The position numbers were made by a program, and so were the translations under genes. The notes beneath the pieces are model-generated. The model searched no databases, was not told the origin of the DNA, and saw nothing but the letters and a program-made list of their open reading frames with translations. Shown piece after piece: positions 48,165 through 56,912 of a stretch of 64,000 nt of DNA. The stretch comes from Streptomyces collinus Tu 365 (GTDB lineage Bacteria > Actinomycetota > Actinomycetes > Streptomycetales > Streptomycetaceae): NCBI RefSeq assembly GCF_000444875.1, contig NC_021985.1:744001-808000 (forward strand), in the 5' to 3' direction. The stretch's first letter is position 1; the number at the start of each line of letters is the position of its first letter.

Positions 48165-49157
48165 TCATGTCGGCCGAGGAGCTGACAAAGGGGTGGCCGG
48201 GGCCGGCTCGGGTTCGCCGGGGCGACGGGCCCGGCGTACCTCCTCGACGATCGCCCAGGCGTGCGCCACCGGGCCCACGTGTCCGAGTTTGTCGGGGTTG
48301 AGGACGGTGCGGATCGCCTGGATGCGGCCGTCGAGGATCTCCAGCGACCAGGTGTTGACGACCTTGCCGTCCCGGTCGCGGAAGACGGCACCCGGCTGGC
48401 CGTTCACCTGGCAGGGATCGACGACGCCGCCCACGCGCGTGAAGGGTGGGAGGAGGACGGAGAGCGCCCAGGCCACCTTGTCGGCGCCGAACACGCCCTT
48501 GCCCCAGCGCGGTGCCTTGCCCCCGCTGTCGCCGATGAGGTGGACGTCGACGGCGAGGAGTTCGCGCAGCCCGTCGACGTCGCCCTCCCTGAAGGCCTCG
48601 AAGAACCGTTCGGCGAGTTCCTCGCGTTCCTTGCGGTCGGCCGCGAAGCGCGGCCGGCCGGCGTCCATGTGCCGGCGGGCCCGCACCGCGAGCTGACGGC
48701 ACGCCGGCTCGCCGCGTCCCACCGCCGACGCGATCTCGGCGAAGCCGAAGCCGAACACCTCCCGCAGCACGAAGACGGCCCGTTCCAGCGGAGTGAGCCG
48801 TTCGAGCAGGAGCAGGGCCGCCATCGACACAGAGTCGGCCAGTTCGGCGGAGCGGGCCGGGTCCTGGTAGGGGTCGGCGAGCAGCGGCTCGGGGAACCAG
48901 GGCCCCACGTACTCCTCCCGGCGGACCCGCGCGGAGCGCAGCACGTCGATGGAGAGACGGGTCACCACGGAGGACAGGAACGCCTTGACCGAAGCGGGGC
49001 GCGTGGTGGAGGTCTCGTAGCGGAGCCAGGTCTCCTGGACGGCGTCCTCGGCCTCGCTCACGCTGCCGAGGATCCGGTAGGCGATCGAGAACAGCAGTGG
49101 CCGCAGTTCCTCGAACTCCTCCGCGCGCGTGGTGCGGCTCTCCTCCGGCGCGCTCAT
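48165..49157 (-). CDS. ECF41-type RNA polymerase sigma factor (SigJ-like)
   Basis: A 330-residue extracytoplasmic-function sigma factor. Region sigma2 (about 15-90; SIAYRILGSVSEAEDAVQETWLR) and sigma4 (about 125-180; LTPLERAVFVLREVFGFGFAEIASAVG) are followed by a SnoaL-like C-terminal domain (about 195-320) that replaces a separate anti-sigma factor. ECF41 signatures are visible: WFPEPL in the linker, DSGGK and NPDKL in the C-terminal domain. The ATG overlaps the stop of the epimerase gene (ATGA) and has an upstream AGGAGG. The promoter motif ahead of the epimerase gene indicates that the pair is autoregulated. Confidence 0.93.
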   Translation of the reverse strand: MSAPEESRTTRAEEFEELRPLLFSIAYRILGSVSEAEDAVQETWLRYETSTTRPASVKAFLSSVVTRLSIDVLRSARVRREEYVGPWFPEPLLADPYQDPARSAELADSVSMAALLLLERLTPLERAVFVLREVFGFGFAEIASAVGRGEPACRQLAVRARRHMDAGRPRFAADRKEREELAERFFEAFREGDVDGLRELLAVDVHLIGDSGGKAPRWGKGVFGADKVAWALSVLLPPFTRVGGVVDPCQVNGQPGAVFRDRDGKVVNTWSLEILDGRIQAIRTVLNPDKLGHVGPVAHAWAIVEEVRRARRPGEPEPAPATPLSAPRPT

Positions 49158-50086
49158 GCCAGCTCCTCCTCGAAACCCTGGCGCCACGACGGGTGGCGCG
49201 GTTCCCAGCCGAGTTCGCGCTTGGCCTTCGCGTTGGAGAAGCCGCGCCCCTCGGTCATCATCACGACGGCCTGGTCACCGGCGAGCAGCCGGGCCAGCCA
49301 CACCGGGACCCGTCGCGGCCGTTTCGCTCCCGCGCAGGCGGCCAGCCAGGGCAGCCACTCGCTCGCCGGTGCGGGTTCGTCGTCGACGACGTTGAACACG
49401 CCCCGGGCCTTCCGCTCGACGGCCAGGACGGTGGCGCCCGCCGCGTCGTCCAGGTGCACCCAGGAGCTGTAGCCGGTCCCCCGCCCGACGAGCGGGTACT
49501 GCCGCTTGCGGACCAGCTCGACCTGGTCGTCGATGGCGCCGGGGCCGTAGAAGGCGCCGTAGCGCAGGACGGCGCCGCCGGCCCGCAGGACGGCGTCCTC
49601 GGCGTAGCGCAGCGTCTCCAGGCCGGCCTGCGCCGCCGTGCCCTCCAGCAGGTCGAGCGGGTCCTCCTCGGTCTTCACCGGGCCGCCCTCACGGATCCCG
49701 TTCCAGCTGGCGTACCCCTGCGCGACGACATGGGGCACGCCGGTGGCCGCGGCCGCCGCCAGCAGGTGGTCCGTGCCCTCCCTGCGCAGCCGGTTGGTCT
49801 TGGCGAACCAGCGGTCCGGATGCTTGATGTCGGGTTTGCCGGCGTGTGCCGTGGAGATCGCGGTCATCTGGTGCACGACCGCGTCCGGCCGGGCCGCGGC
49901 CACGGCCTCGGCCACCGACTCCGCGTCCAGCCCGTCCATCACGACCCCGGTCGCGCCCAGCCGCCGCACCAGGTCCAGCCTGGCCGCGCGCGTCGTCGTG
50001 GCGGTCACCTGGTGCCCCCGTGCCACCAGTTGCGGCACCAGCCGCCGCCCCAGTACCCCGCTGCCGCCTGCCACGAACACCCGCAT
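49154..50086 (-). CDS. NAD(P)-dependent epimerase/dehydratase, ECF41 partner
   Basis: A 310-residue extended short-chain dehydrogenase. The cofactor site is VFVAGGSGVLGRRLVPQL at the N-terminus. The active-site region lacks a standard YxxxK motif at the usual place (AFYGPGAIDDQVELVRKRQ), so an atypical member is likely. ECF41 sigma factors are commonly encoded beside oxidoreductase, epimerase or carboxymuconolactone decarboxylase genes, and this is the epimerase version. GGAGG is 9 nt upstream of the ATG. It heads a two-gene operon. The substrate is unknown. Confidence 0.88.
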   Translation of the reverse strand: MRVFVAGGSGVLGRRLVPQLVARGHQVTATTTRAARLDLVRRLGATGVVMDGLDAESVAEAVAAARPDAVVHQMTAISTAHAGKPDIKHPDRWFAKTNRLRREGTDHLLAAAAATGVPHVVAQGYASWNGIREGGPVKTEEDPLDLLEGTAAQAGLETLRYAEDAVLRAGGAVLRYGAFYGPGAIDDQVELVRKRQYPLVGRGTGYSSWVHLDDAAGATVLAVERKARGVFNVVDDEPAPASEWLPWLAACAGAKRPRRVPVWLARLLAGDQAVVMMTEGRGFSNAKAKRELGWEPRHPSWRQGFEEELA

Positions 50087-50131
50087 GATCGTCGTCCTCC
50101 AGGTTCCGGGACTCGTCTCTCCCGGACACGG

Positions 50132-50158
50132 GACGGCACAGCCCCGCCGTTTGTGACA
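50132..50158 (-). promoter_or_regulatory. ECF41 promoter TGTCACA-N16-CGTC
   Basis: On the minus strand TGTCACA (complement 50152-50158) is followed after exactly 16 bp by CGTC (complement 50132-50135), the published ECF41 consensus. Transcription would start about 38 bp upstream of the epimerase ATG. Confidence 0.82.
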
Positions 50159-50385
50159 TCGGTGCGGCGGGCGGGGTGGCAGGGCGGCGGGGCGCCGCCC
50201 ACGGCCGAACGGATGGATCTTGTGACCAGTCCGCTCGTCCCATCGGGTGGACGGCGCCCCGAAACCTACTTTGGGGCCATGAGTTCCCTGGTGACACCCT
50301 CAGCCGTGCCGGACACCGCCGCGCGGGCGCCTCTGAGAACTCCCGGGCGGTGATCGACCCACTGGCTCCTGTGCGAGGTTGAAGA

Positions 50386-51138
50386 ATGGACTTCTCCAGT
50401 GCGCTGAGGCATCTCTCCGCGGCGCAGAAACCCGGTAGAGGAGTGTCCCTCTACACCCGGTTCGTCAACCGGCCCGCCGGCCGGCTGCTCGCGGCGGCCG
50501 CCCACCGCGCCGGGCTGACGCCCAACCAGGTGACCGCAGCCAGCGCCGCCGTCACCTCCACTGCCCTGGTCGCGATCGGCTGCTGCCGGCCCGCGCCGGC
50601 GCTCGGGCCCTGGGTCGCCCTCGCGCTGGTGCTCGGCTTCGCCCTCGACTCCGCGGACGGGCAGCTCGCCCGGTTGCACCGCACCGCGAGCCCGACGGGC
50701 GAGTGGACGGACCACGTGGTGGACTGCGGCAAACTGCTCGGCGTCCACGCGGCCGTCCTGATCTCCTTCTACCGCTTCTTCGACCTGCCGCATCCGGCCC
50801 TGCTGCTCGCCCCGCTGGTCTTCCAGTTCTCGGCCGTGCTGCTGTTCTTCGGCGGGATCCTGACGGAGCAGCTGCGCGGACGGCAGACCGGGCCGGACCC
50901 CGGGCCCCGCCCCCTCTCCGCCGTCCGCGGCGTGGCGCTGCTCCCGCTCGACTACGGCCTGCTGTGCCTGACGTTCGCGTTCCTGGGCCAACGGCAGGTC
51001 TTCTGCCTGCTGTACGCGACCCTGCTGGCCGCCCACGCGGCGCTGGTGCCCGCCTTCCTCGTCAAGTGGTACCGCGAGCTCGCCGGCCGGGCCCCGGCGG
51101 AACGGACGCATGCCCTCGCGTGGGGCCGAAGCGCCTGA
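50386..51138 (+). CDS. CDP-alcohol phosphatidyltransferase family membrane enzyme
   Basis: A 250-residue membrane enzyme that transfers a phosphoalcohol group between CDP and an acceptor, as in phospholipid or phosphosugar-lipid synthesis. The diagnostic motif D-x2-D-G-x2-A-R-x8-G-x3-D-x3-D is complete: Asp88, Asp91, Gly92, Ala95, Arg96, Gly105, Asp109, Asp113. Several hydrophobic helices follow. The ATG is preceded by GAGGTTGA. It stands alone before a repeat-rich stretch. The acceptor is unknown. Confidence 0.88.
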   Translation: MDFSSALRHLSAAQKPGRGVSLYTRFVNRPAGRLLAAAAHRAGLTPNQVTAASAAVTSTALVAIGCCRPAPALGPWVALALVLGFALDSADGQLARLHRTASPTGEWTDHVVDCGKLLGVHAAVLISFYRFFDLPHPALLLAPLVFQFSAVLLFFGGILTEQLRGRQTGPDPGPRPLSAVRGVALLPLDYGLLCLTFAFLGQRQVFCLLYATLLAAHAALVPAFLVKWYRELAGRAPAERTHALAWGRSA

Positions 51139-51675
51139 GGAAGCCGGCGGGCGCGGGGCGCCCACCCCACGGGGGCCGGCGGGCCCGCACCACGGGGACC
51201 GGCGCGCCCTCCCCACCGACGGGCTGGGGCGCCCACGCCACCGGCGGGCCCGGAGCACCCGCGCCACGGGGGCCATCAGCCCCGACACCGCTGGCGGGCC
51301 TGGAACACCCACACCGATGGCGAGCCCGGGGCGCCCACACCGCCCGCAGGCCCGGGACGCCCATACCGCCCGCGGACCCGGAACGTCCACGCCACCGGCG
51401 GGCCCGAAGCACCCGCGCCACGGGGGCCATCAGCCCCCACACCGCCGGCGGGCCTGGAGCAGCCGCGCCACCGAGGGCCCGAAGCACCCGCGCCACCGGG
51501 ACGCCCCCGGCCCCCACGCCACCGCGAACCCGGAACGCCCACACCGCTGGCGGGCCTGGGACGCCCACGCCACCGGCGGCCCCGGAGCACCCGCGCCACG
51601 GGGGCCATCAGCCCTCACGCCATGGGTGGACCCGGGTGCCCGCGTCACCCGGGCGGGCGCCCTTCGCTGTCGCGG
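51139..51675. repeat. Reiterated GC-rich region, about 24-bp period
   Basis: About 480 bp (roughly 51160-51650) are built from imperfect units like CCACACCGCTGGCGGGCCTGGGACG, with a longer higher-order block (GCCACCGGCGGGCCCGGAGC followed by ACCCGCGCCACGGGGGCCAT) at 51237, 51391 and 51569. All frames stay open on both strands because of composition, but codon usage and protein sequence are not credible. It separates the phosphatidyltransferase gene from the next, convergent gene. Confidence 0.8.
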
Positions 51676-52632
51676 TCACATGCCCGCGGACGCCCGCCGG
51701 TGTGCCTGGTCGAACTCGGTCAGCGCGTCGCCGCCGGTGTGCCACGGCCAGGCGCTGACGACGCCGCCGAGGGCTTCGAAGACCGGGTGGGCCTCGCGGC
51801 GCCGGTCGGCGGCCATCAGCGCGTAGGCGAGCAGGTTGAGGTCGGCGAGCGCCCTGGCGTGGCGCAGGAAGCCCGGCTGCGCCCAGGTGTGGGCCACCCG
51901 GTCGAGGGCCTGGGCCGCCATCGCCTGGGACCAGTGGTTGCGCGCGACCAGTGCCTCGAAGCCGCCCCGGTCGAGGACGGTGTGGTACTGGAACACCTGG
52001 GCGGTCAACTCCACCGCCGCGCAGGGCGCGTTGGCCGGCATCCGGGCGCTGAGGCCGTCGACGAACTCCAGGACCTGCATGCGCGAGCCGCACTCCTCCG
52101 GGGTGAGGTAGTTGAGCATGCTCAGGTAGGCCTCCCGGTTCCAGCGGTCGCGGCCGAGCACCTCGTTCCACACCCCGAACACCTGCGGCTGCTGCCAGCG
52201 TTCCAGCCGTGCCACGCCGAGCAGGGCGATCCAGGGCGTGGGGTCCTCGGGGGCGAGTTCCGCGGCCCGCAAGCAGCTCTCGATGACGTCGGTCCGGTCC
52301 TCCAGGTGTCCTCGCGAGCGGGCGCTCACCACCTGGGTCCAGGCGTGCAGCACGAGCGCGCTCGGGTTACGCGGCTCGCGCCCGGCCCAGGAGCCGGGCA
52401 GATGCGAGTCGGCGAGGAAGTCGGCGAGCACACCGATGCGGTGCGTCCGCCGGTCCCAGTCCCCCGGTTCCTGGTCGAGAACCCGGGAGATCTGCGCCAC
52501 GCACAGGTCGGTCGTCGCGATCGTTCCGGTCCTCGTGGTCGCCAGGAGACTCTTCAGCAGTTTGCCCAGGTCCTGGTCGTCGAGTTCCGGGGCGAGACGC
52601 GCCCGTCTGCGGCGACTTGAAAGAAATGCCAT
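51676..52632 (-). CDS. Hypothetical helical (TPR-like) protein
   Basis: A 318-residue soluble protein, mostly helical, with no signal peptide. Repeated helical hairpins such as CLRAAELAPEDPTPWIALLGVARLERW and VFGVWNEVLGRDRWNREAYLSML are reminiscent of tetratricopeptide-like repeats but do not fit the consensus well. I do not recognise the family. Codon usage is normal for the genome, supporting a real gene. The start MAFLSSRRRRARL is the only reasonable one. It is monocistronic and converges on the repeat region. Confidence 0.7.
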   Translation of the reverse strand: MAFLSSRRRRARLAPELDDQDLGKLLKSLLATTRTGTIATTDLCVAQISRVLDQEPGDWDRRTHRIGVLADFLADSHLPGSWAGREPRNPSALVLHAWTQVVSARSRGHLEDRTDVIESCLRAAELAPEDPTPWIALLGVARLERWQQPQVFGVWNEVLGRDRWNREAYLSMLNYLTPEECGSRMQVLEFVDGLSARMPANAPCAAVELTAQVFQYHTVLDRGGFEALVARNHWSQAMAAQALDRVAHTWAQPGFLRHARALADLNLLAYALMAADRRREAHPVFEALGGVVSAWPWHTGGDALTEFDQAHRRASAGM

Positions 52633-52743
52633 GCCGGGAGGCTAGAGGGGCTCAGGATTCGCACAAGGCTTCCACCGAGATCGTTATCGATTACACGTCT
52701 CACCTGCGGGTTACCCGTCCGTACCGCGATACGGGCGGTCCGC

Positions 52744-53355
52744 TCACGTCTCGGGCAGCGCGTCCGGCAGGCCGAGCGCGGCGGACACCTGACGCCAGAT
52801 GGCGGTGAGCGCCGTGTCGAGGGTGACGGCCGGGTCGCGCAGCATGAGGCGGATGCCGTAACCGTCGCTGAGGGACAGCACCAGGGTGCTGAGGCCGTCC
52901 ACGTCGGCCGGCGCGAACTCGCCGGAGGCGATGCCGCGCCGGACCGCGCCGGCCACCCAGGCGTGCAGCTGCGCGTACAGGTCCACGGCGAAGGCCCGGG
53001 TGGTCTCGTCGCGCAGGGACCTGGCCCACAGCTCCTGCCACAGCCGCCAGTCCTGGCGCAGTTCGGGATCGGTGGGCAGCAGGCTGCGCAGGATGCGGGC
53101 CAGCACGACCGCCGCCGGTGCCGTCTCCGCGTCGCGTTCGGCGTCGAGGGCGGTGTTGGCGAAGGAGTGGGTCATCGCCTCGGTGAACAGCTTCTCGCGC
53201 GTGTCGAAGTGGTAGTGCAGCAGGGCCGTGGACACGCCGGCCCGCTCGGCGACCATGCGCATGCGGATCTTCTCGAAGCCGATCTCCGCGATGACCTCGC
53301 ACGCCGCCGTCAGGATGCGCTCACGCGTGTCCGCCGTGCGCACTTTGGTCGACAC
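52744..53355 (-). CDS. TetR family regulator of the acyl-CoA / Rieske island
   Basis: A 203-residue TetR protein with helix-turn-helix GFEKIRMRMVAERAGVSTALLHYHFDTREKLF near residues 26-58. The GTG start (MSTKVRTADTRER) has GGGGAG upstream; a GTG 17 codons earlier overlaps the stop of the preceding dehydrogenase gene (GTGA) and is a credible alternative that would imply translational coupling. It ends the leftward catabolic operon. The TetR-type site pair at 61692 and 61749 in front of the Rieske gene is a candidate target. Ligand probably an acyl-CoA or pathway substrate. Confidence 0.88.
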   Translation of the reverse strand: MSTKVRTADTRERILTAACEVIAEIGFEKIRMRMVAERAGVSTALLHYHFDTREKLFTEAMTHSFANTALDAERDAETAPAAVVLARILRSLLPTDPELRQDWRLWQELWARSLRDETTRAFAVDLYAQLHAWVAGAVRRGIASGEFAPADVDGLSTLVLSLSDGYGIRLMLRDPAVTLDTALTAIWRQVSAALGLPDALPET

Positions 53356-53402
53356 CCTGCCGCTCCCCTCGTCCGGTGGTCGTAGGCCGTGACCATTTTT
53401 AC

Positions 53403-54305
53403 TCACCTCGGGCCCGCCGGTGCGGCCGCCTCGGGTCGCGGGGCGGCGTCGTAGGTGTGGAAGCCCCGCCCGGACTTCCGCCCGAGCAGGCCGGCCTCGA
53501 CCATCCGGGACAGCAGGGGCGGCGGTGAGTACTGCGGTTCGCGGAACTCGGCGTACAGCGATTCGGCGATGGCGCGGGTGGTGTCGAGGCCGATCAGGTC
53601 GGCCAGGGCGAGCGGCCCGAGCGGGTGCGCGCAGCCGAGGGCCATGGCGCGGTCGATGTCCTCGGCCGTGGCGCTGCCCGTCTCCACCATGCGGACGGCG
53701 GCCAGCAGGTAGGGCACGAGGAGCGCGTTGACGACGAACCCGGCCTTGTCCCGGGTCCGTACGACCTCCTTGCCGAGCGCGCCCGTCAAGAAGCTCTCCG
53801 CCCGGGCCGCGGTGGCGGGCGAGGTGAGCAGGGACGGGACGAGCTCGACGAGCCGCAGGACCGGTACGGGGTTGAAGAAGTGCACGCCGACGACGCGTTC
53901 CGGGCAGCCGGTCGCGGTGGCGAGCCGGATGACCGGGATGGAGGAGGTGTTGCTCGCCAGGACGGCGCGGTCGCCGGTGACCACCGCGTCGAGGCGGCGG
54001 AAGACGTCGAGCTTCAGGCGCTCGTCCTCGGCCACCGCCTCGATCACCAGATCGCGGTCGTGCAGGGCTTCGAGCTGGTCCACGACGGTGATCAGGGCCG
54101 CGGCCGCCTCGCGCCGTCCGGCGTCCAGCCTGCCGTGCGCGACGGCACGGTCGAGCGACCGGTCGATCCGCAGCCGTCCCGCACGGGCCGCCTCCGCGTC
54201 GCGTTCCACGACCGTCACGGGTACGCCGGCGCGCGCGCAGACCTCGGCGATGCCGGCGCCCATGAGGCCGCAGCCGACCACCCCCACGCGCTCGATGTCG
54301 GTCAT
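53403..54305 (-). CDS. 3-hydroxyacyl-CoA (3-hydroxybutyryl-CoA) dehydrogenase
   Basis: A 300-residue NAD-dependent enzyme that oxidises 3-hydroxyacyl-CoA to 3-ketoacyl-CoA. The Rossmann motif is VGVVGCGLMGAGIAEVCARAG at the N-terminus, with LASNTSSIPV near residue 120, the catalytic VGVHFFNPVPVLRLVELV near 140, and the C-terminal domain motif GFVVNALLVPYL near 186. No enoyl-CoA hydratase domain is fused. Carnitine 3-dehydrogenases belong to the same superfamily, so given the neighbouring Rieske gene that alternative should be kept open. GAGAGGAAG precedes the ATG. Confidence 0.9.
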   Translation of the reverse strand: MTDIERVGVVGCGLMGAGIAEVCARAGVPVTVVERDAEAARAGRLRIDRSLDRAVAHGRLDAGRREAAAALITVVDQLEALHDRDLVIEAVAEDERLKLDVFRRLDAVVTGDRAVLASNTSSIPVIRLATATGCPERVVGVHFFNPVPVLRLVELVPSLLTSPATAARAESFLTGALGKEVVRTRDKAGFVVNALLVPYLLAAVRMVETGSATAEDIDRAMALGCAHPLGPLALADLIGLDTTRAIAESLYAEFREPQYSPPPLLSRMVEAGLLGRKSGRGFHTYDAAPRPEAAAPAGPR

Positions 54306-54383
54306 CCGTCTTCCTCTCCGATGGGGGGTCCGTGTCGATGGGGGGCCGGTGGGGGCCGAGGGACCGCCGGGGCCGGGACGTTC

Positions 54384-54443
54384 GGCCCCGGCCCCGGCCC
54401 TGGACCTGGGCCTGGGCCTGGGCCTGGGCCTGGGCCTGGCTCC
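54384..54443. repeat. Hexanucleotide repeat, GGGCCT-like, 10 units
   Basis: Ten consecutive hexamers vary around GGGCCT (five exact copies at 54408-54437) in the short gap between the dehydrogenase and first acyl-CoA dehydrogenase genes. It could vary in length by slippage. Confidence 0.85.
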
Positions 54444-54450
54444 GGGACGG

Positions 54451-55623
54451 TCAGGCGACGGGCAGCTCCAGCACGCCCGTGCCGCGCTTGACCAGCTCGT
54501 TGGCGATGATCAGCCGCTGGATCTCGGAGGTGCCCTCCCAGATCCGGTCGACGCGCAGCTCGCGGTAGAGGCGCTCGACGGCGAAAGCGCGGTCGTAGCC
54601 GCGGCCGCCGTGGATCTGCAGGCACCGGTCGACCACCCGGCCCGAGGCCTCGCTGGCCGCGAGCTTGGCGATGGCGGCCTTGGCGTGCAGCGTCTTGCGG
54701 TCCTCGGCGGAGGCCCGGTCGACCTCCCAGGCGACCTGATGGGTGTAGGCGCGGTTGACGGCGATGTCCACGGCACAGTCCGCGAGCATCCCCTGGACGA
54801 GCTGGTACGAGGCGATCGGGGCCCCGAACTGCTCGCGCTCCACCGCCCAGTCACGGGCCAGCTCCAGGGCCCGTTCGGCGGCGCCGGTGGTACGGGCCGC
54901 GATCATCAGGCGCTCCTCGGTGAACCAGGAGCGGGTGATGTCGTAGCCCTCGCCGATGCCGCCGAGGACGGCGTCCGGGCCGACCTGGACGTCGGTGAAG
55001 GTGAACTCGGGGTGCTCGTAGACGAAGGTGTGCATGAAGCGCGGGACGCGCGTCATCTCTATGCCGGGGGTGTCCTTGTCGACGAGGAACAGCGTGGGCG
55101 CGCGCCCGGGGCCCGCGGCGGCGAGCACGATCATGAAGTCGGCGTGGTCGCCGACGGTCACGAACCACTTCTCGCCGTTCAGCACCCACCCCTGGTCGGT
55201 CTTCGTCGCCGTGGTGGCGATGTTCTGCGGGTCCGAGCCCGCGCCCCGCTCGGTCACGGCGTAGCAGTCGCGCCGCTCGCCCCTGATCACCGGGACGAGG
55301 AAGCGCTCGCGCTGCTCGGGGGTGCAGAACCTGAGCGCGTTGGCGGGCCGCCACACCATGTCCCACAGGGCGCCGGTGAGCCGGCCCAGCTCCTCCTGCA
55401 CGGTGACCTGTTCGGCGACGGTGAGACCGGCGCCGCCCCACTCGGCCGGCATGTTGACGGCCTGGAGCCCGGCGTCGAGCACCGCGTCGCGGATCTCGGC
55501 GTGGGCGCCGGCGGGCAGGCCGTTGTCCTCCTCGCACCGCTCCTCGTAGGCGGCGATGAAGTCGGTGAGGGCGCGCGCGTCGGCCTTGAGCCGGGCCTGG
55601 CGCGGGGTGAGACGGAAGTCCAT
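54451..55623 (-). CDS. Acyl-CoA dehydrogenase A
   Basis: A 390-residue FAD enzyme forming a trans-2,3 double bond in an acyl-CoA. Visible blocks: DCYAVTERGAGSDPQNI and VLNGEKWFVTVGDHADFMIVL for FAD binding, AERALELARDWAVEREQFG near residue 240, and the C-terminal LQIHGGRGYDRAFAVERLYRELRVDRIWEGTSEIQR. The start is ATG MDFRLTPRQ. It forms a tandem with a close paralogue; long stretches are nearly identical in DNA. It belongs to the leftward catabolic operon. Confidence 0.93.
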   Translation of the reverse strand: MDFRLTPRQARLKADARALTDFIAAYEERCEEDNGLPAGAHAEIRDAVLDAGLQAVNMPAEWGGAGLTVAEQVTVQEELGRLTGALWDMVWRPANALRFCTPEQRERFLVPVIRGERRDCYAVTERGAGSDPQNIATTATKTDQGWVLNGEKWFVTVGDHADFMIVLAAAGPGRAPTLFLVDKDTPGIEMTRVPRFMHTFVYEHPEFTFTDVQVGPDAVLGGIGEGYDITRSWFTEERLMIAARTTGAAERALELARDWAVEREQFGAPIASYQLVQGMLADCAVDIAVNRAYTHQVAWEVDRASAEDRKTLHAKAAIAKLAASEASGRVVDRCLQIHGGRGYDRAFAVERLYRELRVDRIWEGTSEIQRLIIANELVKRGTGVLELPVA

Positions 55624-55708
55624 GGGTGTCCTCGCAGTGCTGGGGTGTGTGGGGCGGGGCGGGGTCAGAGCGTGGGCAGAGCGGGGTCAGTACGCGGGCG
55701 GGCGGGGT

Positions 55709-56881
55709 TCAGTGCGTGGGCAGGGCCAGGACGCGGGTACCGCGCTTGATCAGCTCGTTGGCGATGATCAGCCGCTGGATCTCGGAGGTGCCCTCCCAGA
55801 TCCGGTCGACGCGCAACTCGCGGTACATGCGCTCGACGGGGTAGGTGCGGTCGTAGCCGCGCCCGCCGAAGATCTGCAGGCAGCGGTCGGCGACGCGGCC
55901 GGCGGCCTCGCTGGCGGCGAGCTTGGCGGTGGAGGCCTTGGCGTGCAGGGTCTTGCGGTCGGTGCCCGGCTGGTCGGCCTCCCAGGCGACCTGGTGGGTG
56001 TAGGCGCGGTTGACGGCGATGTCCACGGCGCAGTCCGCGAGCATCCCCTGGACGAGCTGGTACGAGGCGATCGGGGCCCCGAACTGCTCGCGCTCCACCG
56101 CCCAGTCACGGGCCAGCTCCAGGGCCCGTTCGGCGGCGCCGGTGGTGCGGGCCGCGATCATCAGGCGCTCGTCGGTGAACCACTCCTTGGTCAGCTCGTA
56201 GCCGTTGCCGACACCGCCGAGCACGTCCTCGTCGGCCACGAAGACGTCGGTGAAGGTGAACTCGGGGTGCCCGTTGACCGCGGAGTGCATGAAGTGCGGG
56301 ACGCGGGTCATCTCGACGCCGGGCGCCGCCTTGTCGACGAAGAAGAGGGTGGGCAGCCGGTCCGGGCCGGCGTCCGCCTGCACCAGCAGGAAGTCGGCGA
56401 TGTCGCCGCAGGTGACGAACCACTTCTCCCCGTTGAGCAGCCAGCCGCCGTCGGCGCGGGAGGCGGTGGAGGTGCCGGAGGAGGGGTCGGAGCCGGCGCC
56501 CGGCTCGGTGACCGCGAAGGCGTCGAACTTCTCGGCCCGGATGACCGGCAGCAGGTACTTCTCGCGCTGCCGTTCGTCGCCGTACGCGAGGACGTTGGCG
56601 GGCCGCCAGGGGATGTCCCAGAGGCAGTTGGTGACCTTCCCGAACTCCTCCTCCACGATGACCTGGTCGAGGAGGCTGAGGCCGGCTCCGCCCCACTCGG
56701 CGGGCATGTTGATGGCGTAGACGCCTGCGTCCATCGCGGCCCGGGTCAGTTCGGTGACGAGCTGCTGGGGCAGGGGGCCGCCGGCCTGCTCGGACTGGTC
56801 CTCGTGGCGCATCAGCAGTCGGGCGTAGTCGGCGGCGCGGCGCTTGAGGTCGGCCTGCTCGGGGGTGTAGCGCATGTCCAT
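55709..56881 (-). CDS. Acyl-CoA dehydrogenase B (tandem paralogue)
   Basis: A 390-residue acyl-CoA dehydrogenase of the same length as its neighbour. It has DAFAVTEPGAGSDPSSG, LLNGEKWFVTCGDIADFLLVQ and LQIFGGRGYDRTYPVERMYRELRVDRIWEGTSEIQR. The N-terminal half differs clearly from paralogue A while the stretch around residues 225-290 is almost identical in DNA, indicating gene conversion. The two may form a heteromeric or sequential pair for the same substrate class. Confidence 0.93.
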   Translation of the reverse strand: MDMRYTPEQADLKRRAADYARLLMRHEDQSEQAGGPLPQQLVTELTRAAMDAGVYAINMPAEWGGAGLSLLDQVIVEEEFGKVTNCLWDIPWRPANVLAYGDERQREKYLLPVIRAEKFDAFAVTEPGAGSDPSSGTSTASRADGGWLLNGEKWFVTCGDIADFLLVQADAGPDRLPTLFFVDKAAPGVEMTRVPHFMHSAVNGHPEFTFTDVFVADEDVLGGVGNGYELTKEWFTDERLMIAARTTGAAERALELARDWAVEREQFGAPIASYQLVQGMLADCAVDIAVNRAYTHQVAWEADQPGTDRKTLHAKASTAKLAASEAAGRVADRCLQIFGGRGYDRTYPVERMYRELRVDRIWEGTSEIQRLIIANELIKRGTRVLALPTH

Positions 56882-56912
56882 GGGGGCCTCTTCGGTCGGT
56901 CACACGGTCGGG

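Noticed and set aside
51062..51758. Open frames in the repeat region on both strands
   Set aside because: They arise from reiterated GC-rich sequence; the translated products are simple repeats, lack ribosome binding sites and have no family resemblance.
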